Shown piece by piece: positions 35,706-43,717 of a DNA stretch of 46,701 nucleotides (position 1 is its first letter; each line of letters begins with the position of its first letter). This DNA comes from Bacteroidales bacterium (lineage in GTDB: Bacteria; Bacteroidota; Bacteroidia; Bacteroidales; JAIPAP01), in assembly GCA_021740045.1 (NCBI GenBank), contig JAIPAP010000015.1, forward strand, positions 1 to 46,701, in the 5' to 3' direction. The notes under the pieces are model-generated. The model did no database searches, had not been told where the DNA came from, and saw nothing but the letters and a program-made list of their open reading frames with translations. A program made the translations under genes and the position numbers.

Positions 35706-36491
35706 TTATTCATTTTCATAATCCTGTTCTTTTGATTGGTCAAAAATAGTCTGCCGGTTTTCCATCCTGTAACTCCGTCCCTGTAGCTTTACCACCTCAC
35801 AACGATATAGCAACCTATCGAGTAAGGCGGTTGATAAAACCTCATCATCAAGGGATTCGGACCATTGTTTAGGCGATTTATTAGTGGTAATGATCACAGA
35901 ACTTTTCTCATGCAAATAGTCAATCAGGTTAAAAAAGGCTACTGCTTCGTGCTTTTTCATGGGGAACATCATAATGTCATCAATGGCGATAAGGTGTGCC
36001 TTAAGTAATCGGTTGTACTTACCCAAGGCGCTGGATGTAACCTCTTTGAGCTTTAATATGGTAACTACTTCTTCCATGGTCATAAAATAAGCACGAAAGC
36101 CCTGTTTGATGGCTTCATAGATTAACCCGGAAGCAATAAATGTTTTTCCGGTACCTGAGGGCCCCATGAAGATAATATTGTAGTTCTGTTCCAACCATAC
36201 CAGCTCTCTTAGTTGTTTAAGTTCCGCCTTTGTTATACCATTGGATACGCTAAAATCATAAGCATCCAGATCATGCCCTTTGGGTAAAGTGGCCATTTTC
36301 AGCCTGCGCTGATAATCGGTCCGCCGGCGCATTTCCACCTCTTTTGCCAATAGCTCATGGGTATAGTCAAGGTATGAGGGTTTATCAACCTGGGCCTGGT
36401 GGATCGTTACTTCGGTATGTTTTTTTAAATACGTCAGGCGCAAGGCTTCTGCGTATTGTCTTATGCTTTCTGTTGGTTTTTCCATCATCAT
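35706..36491 (-). CDS. istB: IS21 helper ATPase IstB
   Basis: This 261-residue AAA ATPase directs IstA to target DNA. Walker A is GPSGTGKTF, Walker B LIAIDDIMMF, and the sensor region VIITTNKSPKQWSE is typical of the DnaC-like IstB family. Its ATG overlaps the istA stop by one base (TAATG), the usual translational coupling. It appears intact. Confidence 0.96.
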   Translation of the reverse strand: MMMEKPTESIRQYAEALRLTYLKKHTEVTIHQAQVDKPSYLDYTHELLAKEVEMRRRTDYQRRLKMATLPKGHDLDAYDFSVSNGITKAELKQLRELVWLEQNYNIIFMGPSGTGKTFIASGLIYEAIKQGFRAYFMTMEEVVTILKLKEVTSSALGKYNRLLKAHLIAIDDIMMFPMKKHEAVAFFNLIDYLHEKSSVIITTNKSPKQWSESLDDEVLSTALLDRLLYRCEVVKLQGRSYRMENRQTIFDQSKEQDYENE

Positions 36492-38044
36492 TAAAAGAAT
36501 TTTTCGTAGGTATGAATATCACTTTTCGAGACGCTTGTATCGAAGATAGTCAAATCAGAATCTGGCTGTTCTTTTTTGGAAATCCCCGGAGGGGATAGGG
36601 TTTGCTCTTGTTGCTTTTTATCCATAAGATTTATCAAGTCTTTGCCATTATAAATTTGATTTTCCATGCACATATGCAGTGCATCGGTAATCACCTCTTC
36701 AGTATACCCCCTGTAATTTTTGATAATGTATTGCAGGTTATCACGGTAATAGCGTGATTTGTGGCTCTTGAACTGTTGGAGATAATCCTGGGCCAGGGCA
36801 TTGTCCCCTAAGCGTTCTAAAACCTGCTGATGAAAATCGTTTATGGTTTTTGATTTTTCTCTTCCATGATCGGTTTTCCATATGGTTTTGCCTTGCTCAT
36901 TACTGATCTGATGGATGCAGATCAGGGTGGTTTTATCCAGGGCGTATACATGAAGTTCGTTCTGGGTTGCCTTCAATAATACACAGCTTTCCGGTCCTTG
37001 ATACGTACCGGTGGGCAGTGAATAATAATTGCTTTTGTAACAAATGGTATGATCTTTCCTGACCTTATAGGAGGAAAAGGCTTCTTCCAATTGCTTTGAC
37101 TTAAAGGGTAACAAATGTGCCTTTTCTATCTCCCATTCGCTTTTGGGAATAAGCCGTGTAGCGGAATGCTCTTTTGCATTAGCCGTACGATCAAGCCAGG
37201 CTATAGCCTGTTGATTAAGCACCTCTATATTGACAAATTCCCGACCCCTGGTAAAGTTCTGTTTGACATATTTGACTACGTTTTCCACCTTCCCTTTACT
37301 CTGGGGGTCTGCCTTGCGGCAAAATACAGGCTGAAAGCCCTGCTCATTACAAAAGGTATTAAAAGCACCGGTTAGCAGGTAATCGCCCAGGTTCTCATCA
37401 TGAATAAACACATTATCCTGGTCGTAAAGAATTTCATGGGGAACACCACCAAAATATTCAAAAGCCAGGTAGTGAGCCATTACGGCTGTAACCGCTGTAA
37501 ACGACTGCTTTTGGAAATACACAAATTTATAGCGCGAGCGCGAAAGCACCATTGTAAAAAAGTGAACTTTATGACGGCGGCCTGCTTTATCTTGCATCCA
37601 GGTTTCACCAAAATCCACCTGGGCTTGCTGGCCATAGGGAGGATCCTGAAGTTTGATAAATATGCGGGGAGCTTTAACTGGCTTGGATATACCGTATTCC
37701 TGGCGAATGGATTGCACAAAGTTATACACTGTTTTGCTATGCACCTGGGGTAAATCATCATTGGCTTCTTTTAAGCGATCTTCTACCTGGGCTGATGATA
37801 AATACGGCGCCTGGGCCAGCATCTGCCTTACCTGCTGCTGATAAGCTTTAAGCTTTTGCGGTAGGTGAGTTTTGTGTTGTATCCAACCATGGAAGGCTTC
37901 CTCATCCATTTGTTGATACTTCTTTATAGTGGCCCTGTCCAGTCCCGTCTCTACACGGATCTGGCTCTTGTTAAGGCCTTGTGCTGTGAGCTCTTGTACT
38001 TTATACCACATCTTTATTCGCGTTTTTTGTTTTTGTTTCATCAT
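36491..38044 (-). CDS. istA: IS21 transposase IstA
   Basis: This 517-residue DDE transposase has an N-terminal helix-turn-helix (GLNKSQIRVETGLDRATIKKYQ) and the catalytic core with Asp in QQAQVDFGETW, Asp in ILYDQDNVF and Glu in DPQSKGKVENVVKY. The C-terminal beta-barrel region follows. Full length and no interruption, so the element may still move. Confidence 0.96.
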   Translation of the reverse strand: MMKQKQKTRIKMWYKVQELTAQGLNKSQIRVETGLDRATIKKYQQMDEEAFHGWIQHKTHLPQKLKAYQQQVRQMLAQAPYLSSAQVEDRLKEANDDLPQVHSKTVYNFVQSIRQEYGISKPVKAPRIFIKLQDPPYGQQAQVDFGETWMQDKAGRRHKVHFFTMVLSRSRYKFVYFQKQSFTAVTAVMAHYLAFEYFGGVPHEILYDQDNVFIHDENLGDYLLTGAFNTFCNEQGFQPVFCRKADPQSKGKVENVVKYVKQNFTRGREFVNIEVLNQQAIAWLDRTANAKEHSATRLIPKSEWEIEKAHLLPFKSKQLEEAFSSYKVRKDHTICYKSNYYSLPTGTYQGPESCVLLKATQNELHVYALDKTTLICIHQISNEQGKTIWKTDHGREKSKTINDFHQQVLERLGDNALAQDYLQQFKSHKSRYYRDNLQYIIKNYRGYTEEVITDALHMCMENQIYNGKDLINLMDKKQQEQTLSPPGISKKEQPDSDLTIFDTSVSKSDIHTYEKFF

Positions 38045-38164
38045 CCTGAGTATTTGACCTTATCTTCTTTTTTCCAAAGGTCTCACTCTTTAATTTTGGT
38101 GATTTAACTTTGCCAAAATTTGATGATTTACAATTGCGAAAAATTGAGGATTGCAAGTTACTGC

Positions 38165-38644
38165 TTACACAAATTCCTTATCTATTGCTTCCATTTCTTC
38201 ATGGGTAATTCCAGAAGGTACTCCATTCGAGGTATACCCTGCTATAAAAGCGAACATCTCATCACTCCAAGGTTCTGATTCGATTTTATTTTCTTTCTCT
38301 TTCTGTTCTTTTCTCCATTTCCGTTCTTTAGTCAAATCCTCTATGGACCTTTTTATCTGTTCCTCATATCCTTCAGTTATTTCAATTCCGAGCATTCGAA
38401 GTTCTTTTATTGCACATATCTTATCTACACCAAACCATTTACTGTACCCTTTTACGATATGTTTTCCGTTATAAGTTTCAAGCCACTTTTTTCCTGAATT
38501 TAGCCTGTTCTTTCGAGAAAGCCTTTTTCTTTTAGGTGTATTTCCTTTCTTCATTTTCATGTTTCTATTGCATGAGGCACAACGTTCGGGCATAAACCCA
38601 GTAGCCGCTTCCACTATCGTTTCATAAAAGTACAAAATTTTCAT
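38165..38644 (-). pseudogene. Small Cys-containing conserved protein, 3' end displaced by IS21
   Basis: The gene reads MKILYFYETIVEAATGFMPERCASCNR..., a CxxC segment, a basic KRKRLSRKNR stretch, KHIVKGYSKWFGVDKICAIKELRMLGI, a charged helix and WSDEMFAFIAGYTSNGVPSGITHEEM. I recall this C-terminal FIAGYTS..G pattern from a widespread uncharacterised family. IS21 entered at the codons for EF near the end. The present frame gains Val and a stop from the IS end (159 residues). The pre-insertion frame joins 38170-38644 to 35518-35546 and ended EFEDYNKKNNG, 167 residues. Loss of eight residues may or may not matter. Translation could also start at Met18. Confidence 0.75.
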
Positions 38645-38707
38645 TCAACTTCATCAGTATCCTATGAAACCCTTGCGGCTATTGGGTTTGATATCTTGTT
38701 AGTCTTT

Positions 38708-38723
38708 CCCCGAAATGTCGGGG
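38708..38723. repeat. Short palindrome CCCCGAAATGTCGGGG after the Fic gene
   Basis: A compact inverted repeat just beyond the fic stop (38735, minus strand). Stem CCCCGA/TCGGGG of 6 bp with a 4 nt loop. No T-tract follows, so terminator function is uncertain. Confidence 0.6.
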
Positions 38724-38734
38724 CAGACTGTCCT

Positions 38735-39835
38735 TTATTTTTTCAGTATTTCAATCAATTCTTTATTTATATATAAAGTCTCTCTTCCGACTTTTTGAGA
38801 TTCAACAATTCCGATATTTTCAATTTCTTTTAAATATCGAGAAGCTGCTTTCCTTTCCACACCTAACTTGTTTACCACAAATTCAATTTTCGAATAGGGT
38901 TGCTCGAAAAGTAATTCAACAAGTTCTTTTCTATAAACTTTCGGAGCTTTTTCTTGAACTTTTATTATCGTGGAATCAAGTTGGTCTTTGATATTTGTAA
39001 TCCTTGTAATTGTATTTTTTGATGTACTTTCAACAGCTTTAAGCATAAACATTATCCATTCTTCCCATTTTCCTGTCCGGTTAGTTTGGTTTAACAATCG
39101 GTAATATTCTGGTTTATTTCCAATTATATAAGAACTTAAATATAAAATAGGAACATCAATTAAGTCGTTAAGTATTAAATACAAGATATTTAAAATCCGT
39201 CCAGTTCTTCCGTTTCCGTCATAGAATGGGTGAATGCTCTCAAACTGATAATGTAAAATAGCCAAATTTATCAATGGTGATAAATTATCCTGTTGGTTAA
39301 AGTGGTTAATGAAATTTGTCAGCAGGTCAAGTATTTCAGCTTTATCCTGTGGCGGAGTATAAACTATTTCACCAGTTGTGTCATTTTTTAAAACAGTTCC
39401 AGGAGTGCTTCTTATTCCAGCTGTATTGTCAACCAATTCTTGTTGAATGCCTACAATGTCATTCACTCTTAAAAATCCTTGACTTTTGGCAATGTCATAT
39501 CCATGAAATATTGCTTTGCGATAATTTATAACTTCTTTGGTCTCTGGTGAAATATGAGTCTTATTAACAGTTAATGCTTTGTATAGCTCATCTTGGGTAG
39601 TAATAATATTTTCAATCTCAGAGCTATCTTTTGCCTCCTGTAAAACTATTGCATTAATCAGCATTGCTTGATTAGGAATTGTCTTTGCAATCCCTTTTAA
39701 TTCTGCCAATGCAGCACTGGATTTGTTTGTTTGTCGAAGAATTTCAATGGTTTCCACTTTTTCTCTGAGAGGTGGAAGTTTTTCAAGCCTGCCTGACTGC
39801 GAGGCAGGTTTATAATGTGGTCCATTTTGTCCCAT
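38735..39835 (-). CDS. Fic-domain protein (class II, predicted AMPylator)
   Basis: This 366-residue protein has a Fic_N domain, the Fic motif HPFYDGNGRTGR (about residue 200) and a C-terminal winged helix (KIEFVVNKLGVERKAASRYLKEIENIG). The N-terminal helix contains SSEIEN, which fits the inhibitory [S/T]xxxE[G/N] motif, so the enzyme is probably self-inhibited. Such proteins usually transfer AMP to a target Ser, Thr or Tyr. Codons 10-16 (PASQSGR) are encoded by a CCTGCCT...AGGCAGG palindrome (39788-39808), perhaps an insertion of a small repeat. A 73 bp leader separates it from the attC-like element. Confidence 0.9.
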   Translation of the reverse strand: MGQNGPHYKPASQSGRLEKLPPLREKVETIEILRQTNKSSAALAELKGIAKTIPNQAMLINAIVLQEAKDSSEIENIITTQDELYKALTVNKTHISPETKEVINYRKAIFHGYDIAKSQGFLRVNDIVGIQQELVDNTAGIRSTPGTVLKNDTTGEIVYTPPQDKAEILDLLTNFINHFNQQDNLSPLINLAILHYQFESIHPFYDGNGRTGRILNILYLILNDLIDVPILYLSSYIIGNKPEYYRLLNQTNRTGKWEEWIMFMLKAVESTSKNTITRITNIKDQLDSTIIKVQEKAPKVYRKELVELLFEQPYSKIEFVVNKLGVERKAASRYLKEIENIGIVESQKVGRETLYINKELIEILKK

Positions 39836-39908
39836 ATTCTTTCTATTTGTCCCAAAAATACAAATTATGGTACAATTATCAGCGATTGCAGTAATCTTTT
39901 TGCATGAA

Positions 39909-40042
39909 ATCTAACGGTTTAAATATGGTGCGTTTGGCATTTCAACGCTCCAATCTTTCAATTTTCTACTATGTTTTTTTATTGCTGTCATCTTCATTTT
40001 TAGCACCATCTGCCAAATGCACTTTATTTTTTGTTGGCGTTC
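39909..40042. repeat. attC-like inverted repeat 1 (between Fic and membrane gene)
   Basis: Left end ATCTAACGGTTT (39909) and right end TTGTTGGCGTTC (to 40042) carry inverted cores, and the adjoining arms pair imperfectly: AAATATGGTGCGTTTGGCA with TGCCAAATGCACTTTATTT. The length is about 134 bp. The stop of the upstream gene (minus strand) lies 2 bp outside the GTTGGCG end. The layout is that of an integron attC site, but the cores (GTTGGCG, CTAAC) differ from the canonical GTTRRRY and no integrase is present. Confidence 0.55.
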
Positions 40043-40044
40043 CG

Positions 40045-41424
40045 TTATTTCTTTTTCATTACATCCAATGCTGTCGATAATAAATCTTTTGCTGTTTCCA
40101 GCATAGAGTTATCATCTTTTGTCTTTTTAGTCTTTTGTATTGTTGGCGATTTATAAACATTCCCAACAGAATTGAATATTAATTCATCCTTTAATTCGTC
40201 TTTTTGAATTATATCAGAATAAGCCTTAATAGTTAGTGCAACAGCAGATTTAAACGCATATTCTTCTTGAAAATTCCTTTCCTTATTATATTGTGATATT
40301 GAATAAAATAAAAGGAAGAAAAAAGGAAGTGTTTTTATGGAATTCATTATTAGTTGAGTAATAGTGAATTCTTTTGGGATTTCACCCCCAATTAATCCAA
40401 ATACATTTGTAAAAATTGTGATAATGGCTAAAAAAGTTAATATTGCCATCCCAATCACTACTTTCTGCCAGTTATTTACAGGATTTTCTAATTCTTTTTT
40501 CCTTTGTTTAAATGTTTCAAATAATGAAACTCCAACTTCTCTTCCAATAAGTTCTTTTAAATAATTATTTCGCTCTTCAAAATATGCCTTTTTACTTTCT
40601 ACAAATTTGAGTTTCTCATTAAAATCATCTATTTGAGTTTTTATTGTTTCAATGTTTTCTGCACTTATACTTTCTTGTTCTTTAAATATGCTTTTTTGCT
40701 TTTCAAATACCTGGTTCTCTGTTTCGATTTTTTTCTTGATATTTTCTAGACTCTGCGTTTGTTGTGTTAAAATACTATTTATTTTTTCATTAGTAGATGT
40801 GCTATTATTTAACAGTTTTGCAATCTGACTAGTATTGGTGTTTGATGATTGAAGATTAGTTGCTATTTGTTGAAGTTCTTTATTCTTCTGATTTATGAAT
40901 TGAGTTAAATTATCTTGTTCTTTCTTTAATGAGTTTATTTGAGTTTTAAGCAAGTCTGAATTTGAAGATAATTGATTTGCTATTACATCTAATTGGTCTT
41001 TTAATTCACTAATTTTAATTTCATTGTATTTGTGAACTTTTCTTGTCGATTTATCCCAAAATCCATTGATAATTTGATAGTAAACAAGTCTATTAATAAA
41101 CCCGATAGTATTGTTGAGATTATTTGGATTTTTTGCATTAATGTTGTTAATAATATTCTGAATGTCATTATTAAGAGAACCTGCTCCAAATTCATTTTGA
41201 AAGTTGTATTGAAATGGAAGATAATCGCCATTTTCATTTATTTCGTTCTTAAATTGCTTAAACAACCTTTTTGTAACAGAAATATATTCAGGCACTGTAT
41301 ATTGTCCGATACGAATATTTTGAATATCCTGATTTTGAAAAACTGCTGATAGTATTTCTTCTACATTTATTTGATTGAAGTTCTCAATCTTAGCTAAAAT
41401 GTCATTTATCTGATTTTTATTCAT
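40045..41424 (-). CDS. Coiled-coil membrane protein of unknown function, cassette cargo
   Basis: This 459-residue protein is not recognised. The first 130 residues are mixed helical. Residues about 135-300 form a long Gln/Asn/Lys-rich coiled coil. Two membrane segments follow (VVIGMAILTFLAIITIFTNVFGLI, split here as VVIGMAILTF and LAIITIFTNV, about 320-348, and TLPFFFLLFYSI). The C-terminal cytosolic part has NFQEEYAFKSAVALTIKAY and a Lys-rich tail. It looks like a membrane-anchored sensor or effector of the type found in phage-defence islands; that is inference. The start is 18 bp from the next attC-like element, and the stop touches the other. Confidence 0.7.
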   Translation of the reverse strand: MNKNQINDILAKIENFNQINVEEILSAVFQNQDIQNIRIGQYTVPEYISVTKRLFKQFKNEINENGDYLPFQYNFQNEFGAGSLNNDIQNIINNINAKNPNNLNNTIGFINRLVYYQIINGFWDKSTRKVHKYNEIKISELKDQLDVIANQLSSNSDLLKTQINSLKKEQDNLTQFINQKNKELQQIATNLQSSNTNTSQIAKLLNNSTSTNEKINSILTQQTQSLENIKKKIETENQVFEKQKSIFKEQESISAENIETIKTQIDDFNEKLKFVESKKAYFEERNNYLKELIGREVGVSLFETFKQRKKELENPVNNWQKVVIGMAILTFLAIITIFTNVFGLIGGEIPKEFTITQLIMNSIKTLPFFFLLFYSISQYNKERNFQEEYAFKSAVALTIKAYSDIIQKDELKDELIFNSVGNVYKSPTIQKTKKTKDDNSMLETAKDLLSTALDVMKKK

Positions 41425-41442
41425 ATTCTGTTCCTTTTAATG

Positions 41443-41582
41443 AACGCCAACGGTTCGCAAGTAAAATTTCGTGCGGGCTTTTGGTAACCTTTCCTGTCCA
41501 CCGAAACGCAAAGGCCATAAAAGGCTGAAAATGTTGAATTTACCTTGTCAGCCCGCATGAATTTTACTTGCTGTTAGCGGTT
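41443..41582. repeat. attC-like inverted repeat 2 (between membrane gene and DUF262 pair)
   Basis: The ends are AACGCCAAC (41443-41451) and GTTAGCGGTT (41573-41582). Inner arms CAAGTAAAATTTCGTGCGGG and CCCGCATGAATTTTACTTG pair almost fully. About 140 bp overall with an unpaired centre, like an attC site. The stop codon of the DUF262 gene lies inside its right arm, so the last residues (TANSK) are encoded by the repeat itself, as is common in gene cassettes. Confidence 0.65.
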
Positions 41583-43717
41583 TGTTCTTTTATTTCTTTT
41601 ATCAAGTCAATCAATATCTCAATCCTATCTTTTCCAGCCGTTTCTTTCAAAAGATGATACCCGTCTTCTTCGGTCAGCGTAAATTTCTTTATTAAGTCAG
41701 AGTCTGTTTTACCGTTTAAATTGTGAATACGCCATCCATTTTCAAAAGAGAATATTTGTAAGTCCTCATACTGCAAATAACTATCTTCCACTCCTTGCAC
41801 AATGTAAGCTGTTCCACCGTCAATTTCCGTTGATATGGTCTTTATGAGTGGTGAGATATGGTAAGCGTTTAAGTTACTTCCTCCCATTTTTTCAATTCTG
41901 AAATCATCATGCCAGGCATAAATATTATTGTCTCTTGACAAATCATTATTCGTTTCAGTCATGCTTGAATATTTGATAAAATAATACCTCCAGTCTTTTT
42001 CATCATTGTTAGTTAAGTATTCTTTCACCATTTTTTGCAAATCACAATCATTGCTGTCATAGGTTTCAATAAAGGATTTATAGAAATCTGAATAGCTGAA
42101 TTCTTCTGAACCGAAAGCCGTTAAAATCACTTCCCAATAATTTTCCTTGCCAAAAAAGTACTTGTTCCCCAACCATGTCCAACCTATGTACATTGTATAG
42201 TCATCAATGGTCAACATTGCCCGAATAACCTTGTTGGCTTTTTGGGAATATATTTCTCTAATAGTCTTATTATATAATTTCAACTTACTTTCGTCAGGCA
42301 AAAGAAAATTCCTAATGTCACCCTTGAGATATTTATAATCCTCTAAACGGAATATTTCACTTTTGATATTCTTATTAGCTTGGATGATTTCTGCTTTATC
42401 AATTTCATGTTTAAGTGACGCTTTAGTTATTGGGGAACCAGCTAAATCAGCGTTTTTCAAAAGGGACGGGTTGTCATATACGCTTTGATTTGTCCAATTC
42501 AAAAATATACCCAAAAGAGGATTTATATCTTCAAAGCTCAAGTCAACGGTATAAGTAATATTTCCTCTCTTCAAGTGTTTAACTCTATAAGTCAAATTTC
42601 TTGCAACTCTTATCAAATCCTTTAATTCACTGTTTATGTCATATTGAGTAAGATGTTCAATTATTAAAAAAAGTAGAATTCGCTGTTGTATATTTATCGT
42701 CCTGCCCTCAACTATTTTTTCAAGCAAGTTGGTTGCTTCATCGAACAAACAAACCTTTCCATCTTCATATTCATTCTTTGAAAATATTTCGTCAAAACTT
42801 TTACTGACAAGCTCAAGTTTGTCAAATGATTTGAACAAAAACTCAATGTTTTCCTCAGATCTAAAAATTTGCTTGATTTGCTTAAAATCGAGTTCGCTTT
42901 CTAAAGGTTCGGAACTTTCTCTGTTATGAAGCATTTCCGCAATGTAATGTATGTACCGAAGCAAAAAATCATCAACCAAATAACTCCCATCTTTAACACA
43001 GTATTTCCAAAAAAAATCGGTCCATTCATTGTCAATTTTTCGAGCAAATTCCTGTTTCAATTCGTCATTGGTTTCCTCTAAGTGCTGCTCAAATTTCGCT
43101 TTAAAGTTTTCAAAATCCGTAAGAGACTTTCCTCTTGCATTCATCTTGATATACAAATCATCATCCAGCCCAAACTCTTCCAATTCGAAAAAGTGAAATG
43201 TGATTAATTCAAGATTTTCATAGTAATTATCTTCTTGGAACTTATTGTGGATTGCATCTATCATTGTCAACATAGCCCGAATGGTTGGGTCGTTTTCCCA
43301 AAATGCTAAGAACCAATTACTGTCTCTGATCGAACTACTGATTTTATCATTTGTAAAATCTATTTCTGCACATAACAAATTCGAACAAAACTCTCGTGAA
43401 CTCGCTCTTGTTTCATAGGTGAAGTTTTCCAGAAAGTCAATGTCTCTGTTTTCTTTCTTGCCAAAGTACCAATAGAGTAGAAATAAGGTTGTTAATCTTT
43501 GCTGACCGTCAAGGGGAATGAATTTTCCATTCTTAATACTGCCATAAACAAAATCAAGATGTAATGCTTTTTTGGTACTCAGGGTTTCTGAAATTGCATC
43601 TAAAAAAAGAGTTCTTACTTCAGTAGATTTCGTATCATCCCTGCCTTGAGCATAATCCCTTTGAATGATAGGTATTCGAACCTGATGCTTTCTTATTACT
43701 GTTTCAAAATTTGTCAT
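41564..43717 (-). CDS. DUF262 (GmrSD-type) protein 2, without HNH motif
   Basis: This 717-residue protein begins with a DUF262/ParB-like NTPase domain: IPIIQRDYAQGR and FIPLDGQQRLTTLFLLYW, the motifs used for NTP-dependent action in GmrS-like proteins. MNARGKSLTDFENFK is also family-typical. The C-terminal half is long and unlike DUF1524, and I saw no HNH nuclease signature. Its ATG overlaps the stop of the upstream DUF262 gene (ATGA), so the two are coupled and probably form a complex. The stop is inside an attC-like repeat. A restriction-type defence role is inferred. Confidence 0.8.
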   Translation of the reverse strand: MTNFETVIRKHQVRIPIIQRDYAQGRDDTKSTEVRTLFLDAISETLSTKKALHLDFVYGSIKNGKFIPLDGQQRLTTLFLLYWYFGKKENRDIDFLENFTYETRASSREFCSNLLCAEIDFTNDKISSSIRDSNWFLAFWENDPTIRAMLTMIDAIHNKFQEDNYYENLELITFHFFELEEFGLDDDLYIKMNARGKSLTDFENFKAKFEQHLEETNDELKQEFARKIDNEWTDFFWKYCVKDGSYLVDDFLLRYIHYIAEMLHNRESSEPLESELDFKQIKQIFRSEENIEFLFKSFDKLELVSKSFDEIFSKNEYEDGKVCLFDEATNLLEKIVEGRTINIQQRILLFLIIEHLTQYDINSELKDLIRVARNLTYRVKHLKRGNITYTVDLSFEDINPLLGIFLNWTNQSVYDNPSLLKNADLAGSPITKASLKHEIDKAEIIQANKNIKSEIFRLEDYKYLKGDIRNFLLPDESKLKLYNKTIREIYSQKANKVIRAMLTIDDYTMYIGWTWLGNKYFFGKENYWEVILTAFGSEEFSYSDFYKSFIETYDSNDCDLQKMVKEYLTNNDEKDWRYYFIKYSSMTETNNDLSRDNNIYAWHDDFRIEKMGGSNLNAYHISPLIKTISTEIDGGTAYIVQGVEDSYLQYEDLQIFSFENGWRIHNLNGKTDSDLIKKFTLTEEDGYHLLKETAGKDRIEILIDLIKEIKEQTANSK

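Larger units (their letters stand above)
35552..38169 (-). mobile_element. IS21-family insertion sequence with 5-bp target duplication
   Basis: The element is about 2618 bp. Both ends begin TGTAA and carry related multi-copy terminal repeats with the shared block TCAATTTTTCGCAAT followed by AAATCA(T/C)CA units. CAAAT is duplicated at 35547-35551 and 38170-38174. It encodes IstA and IstB. Removing the element and one CAAAT copy rejoins a 167-codon frame across the site, so the ends are well fixed. Confidence 0.93.
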
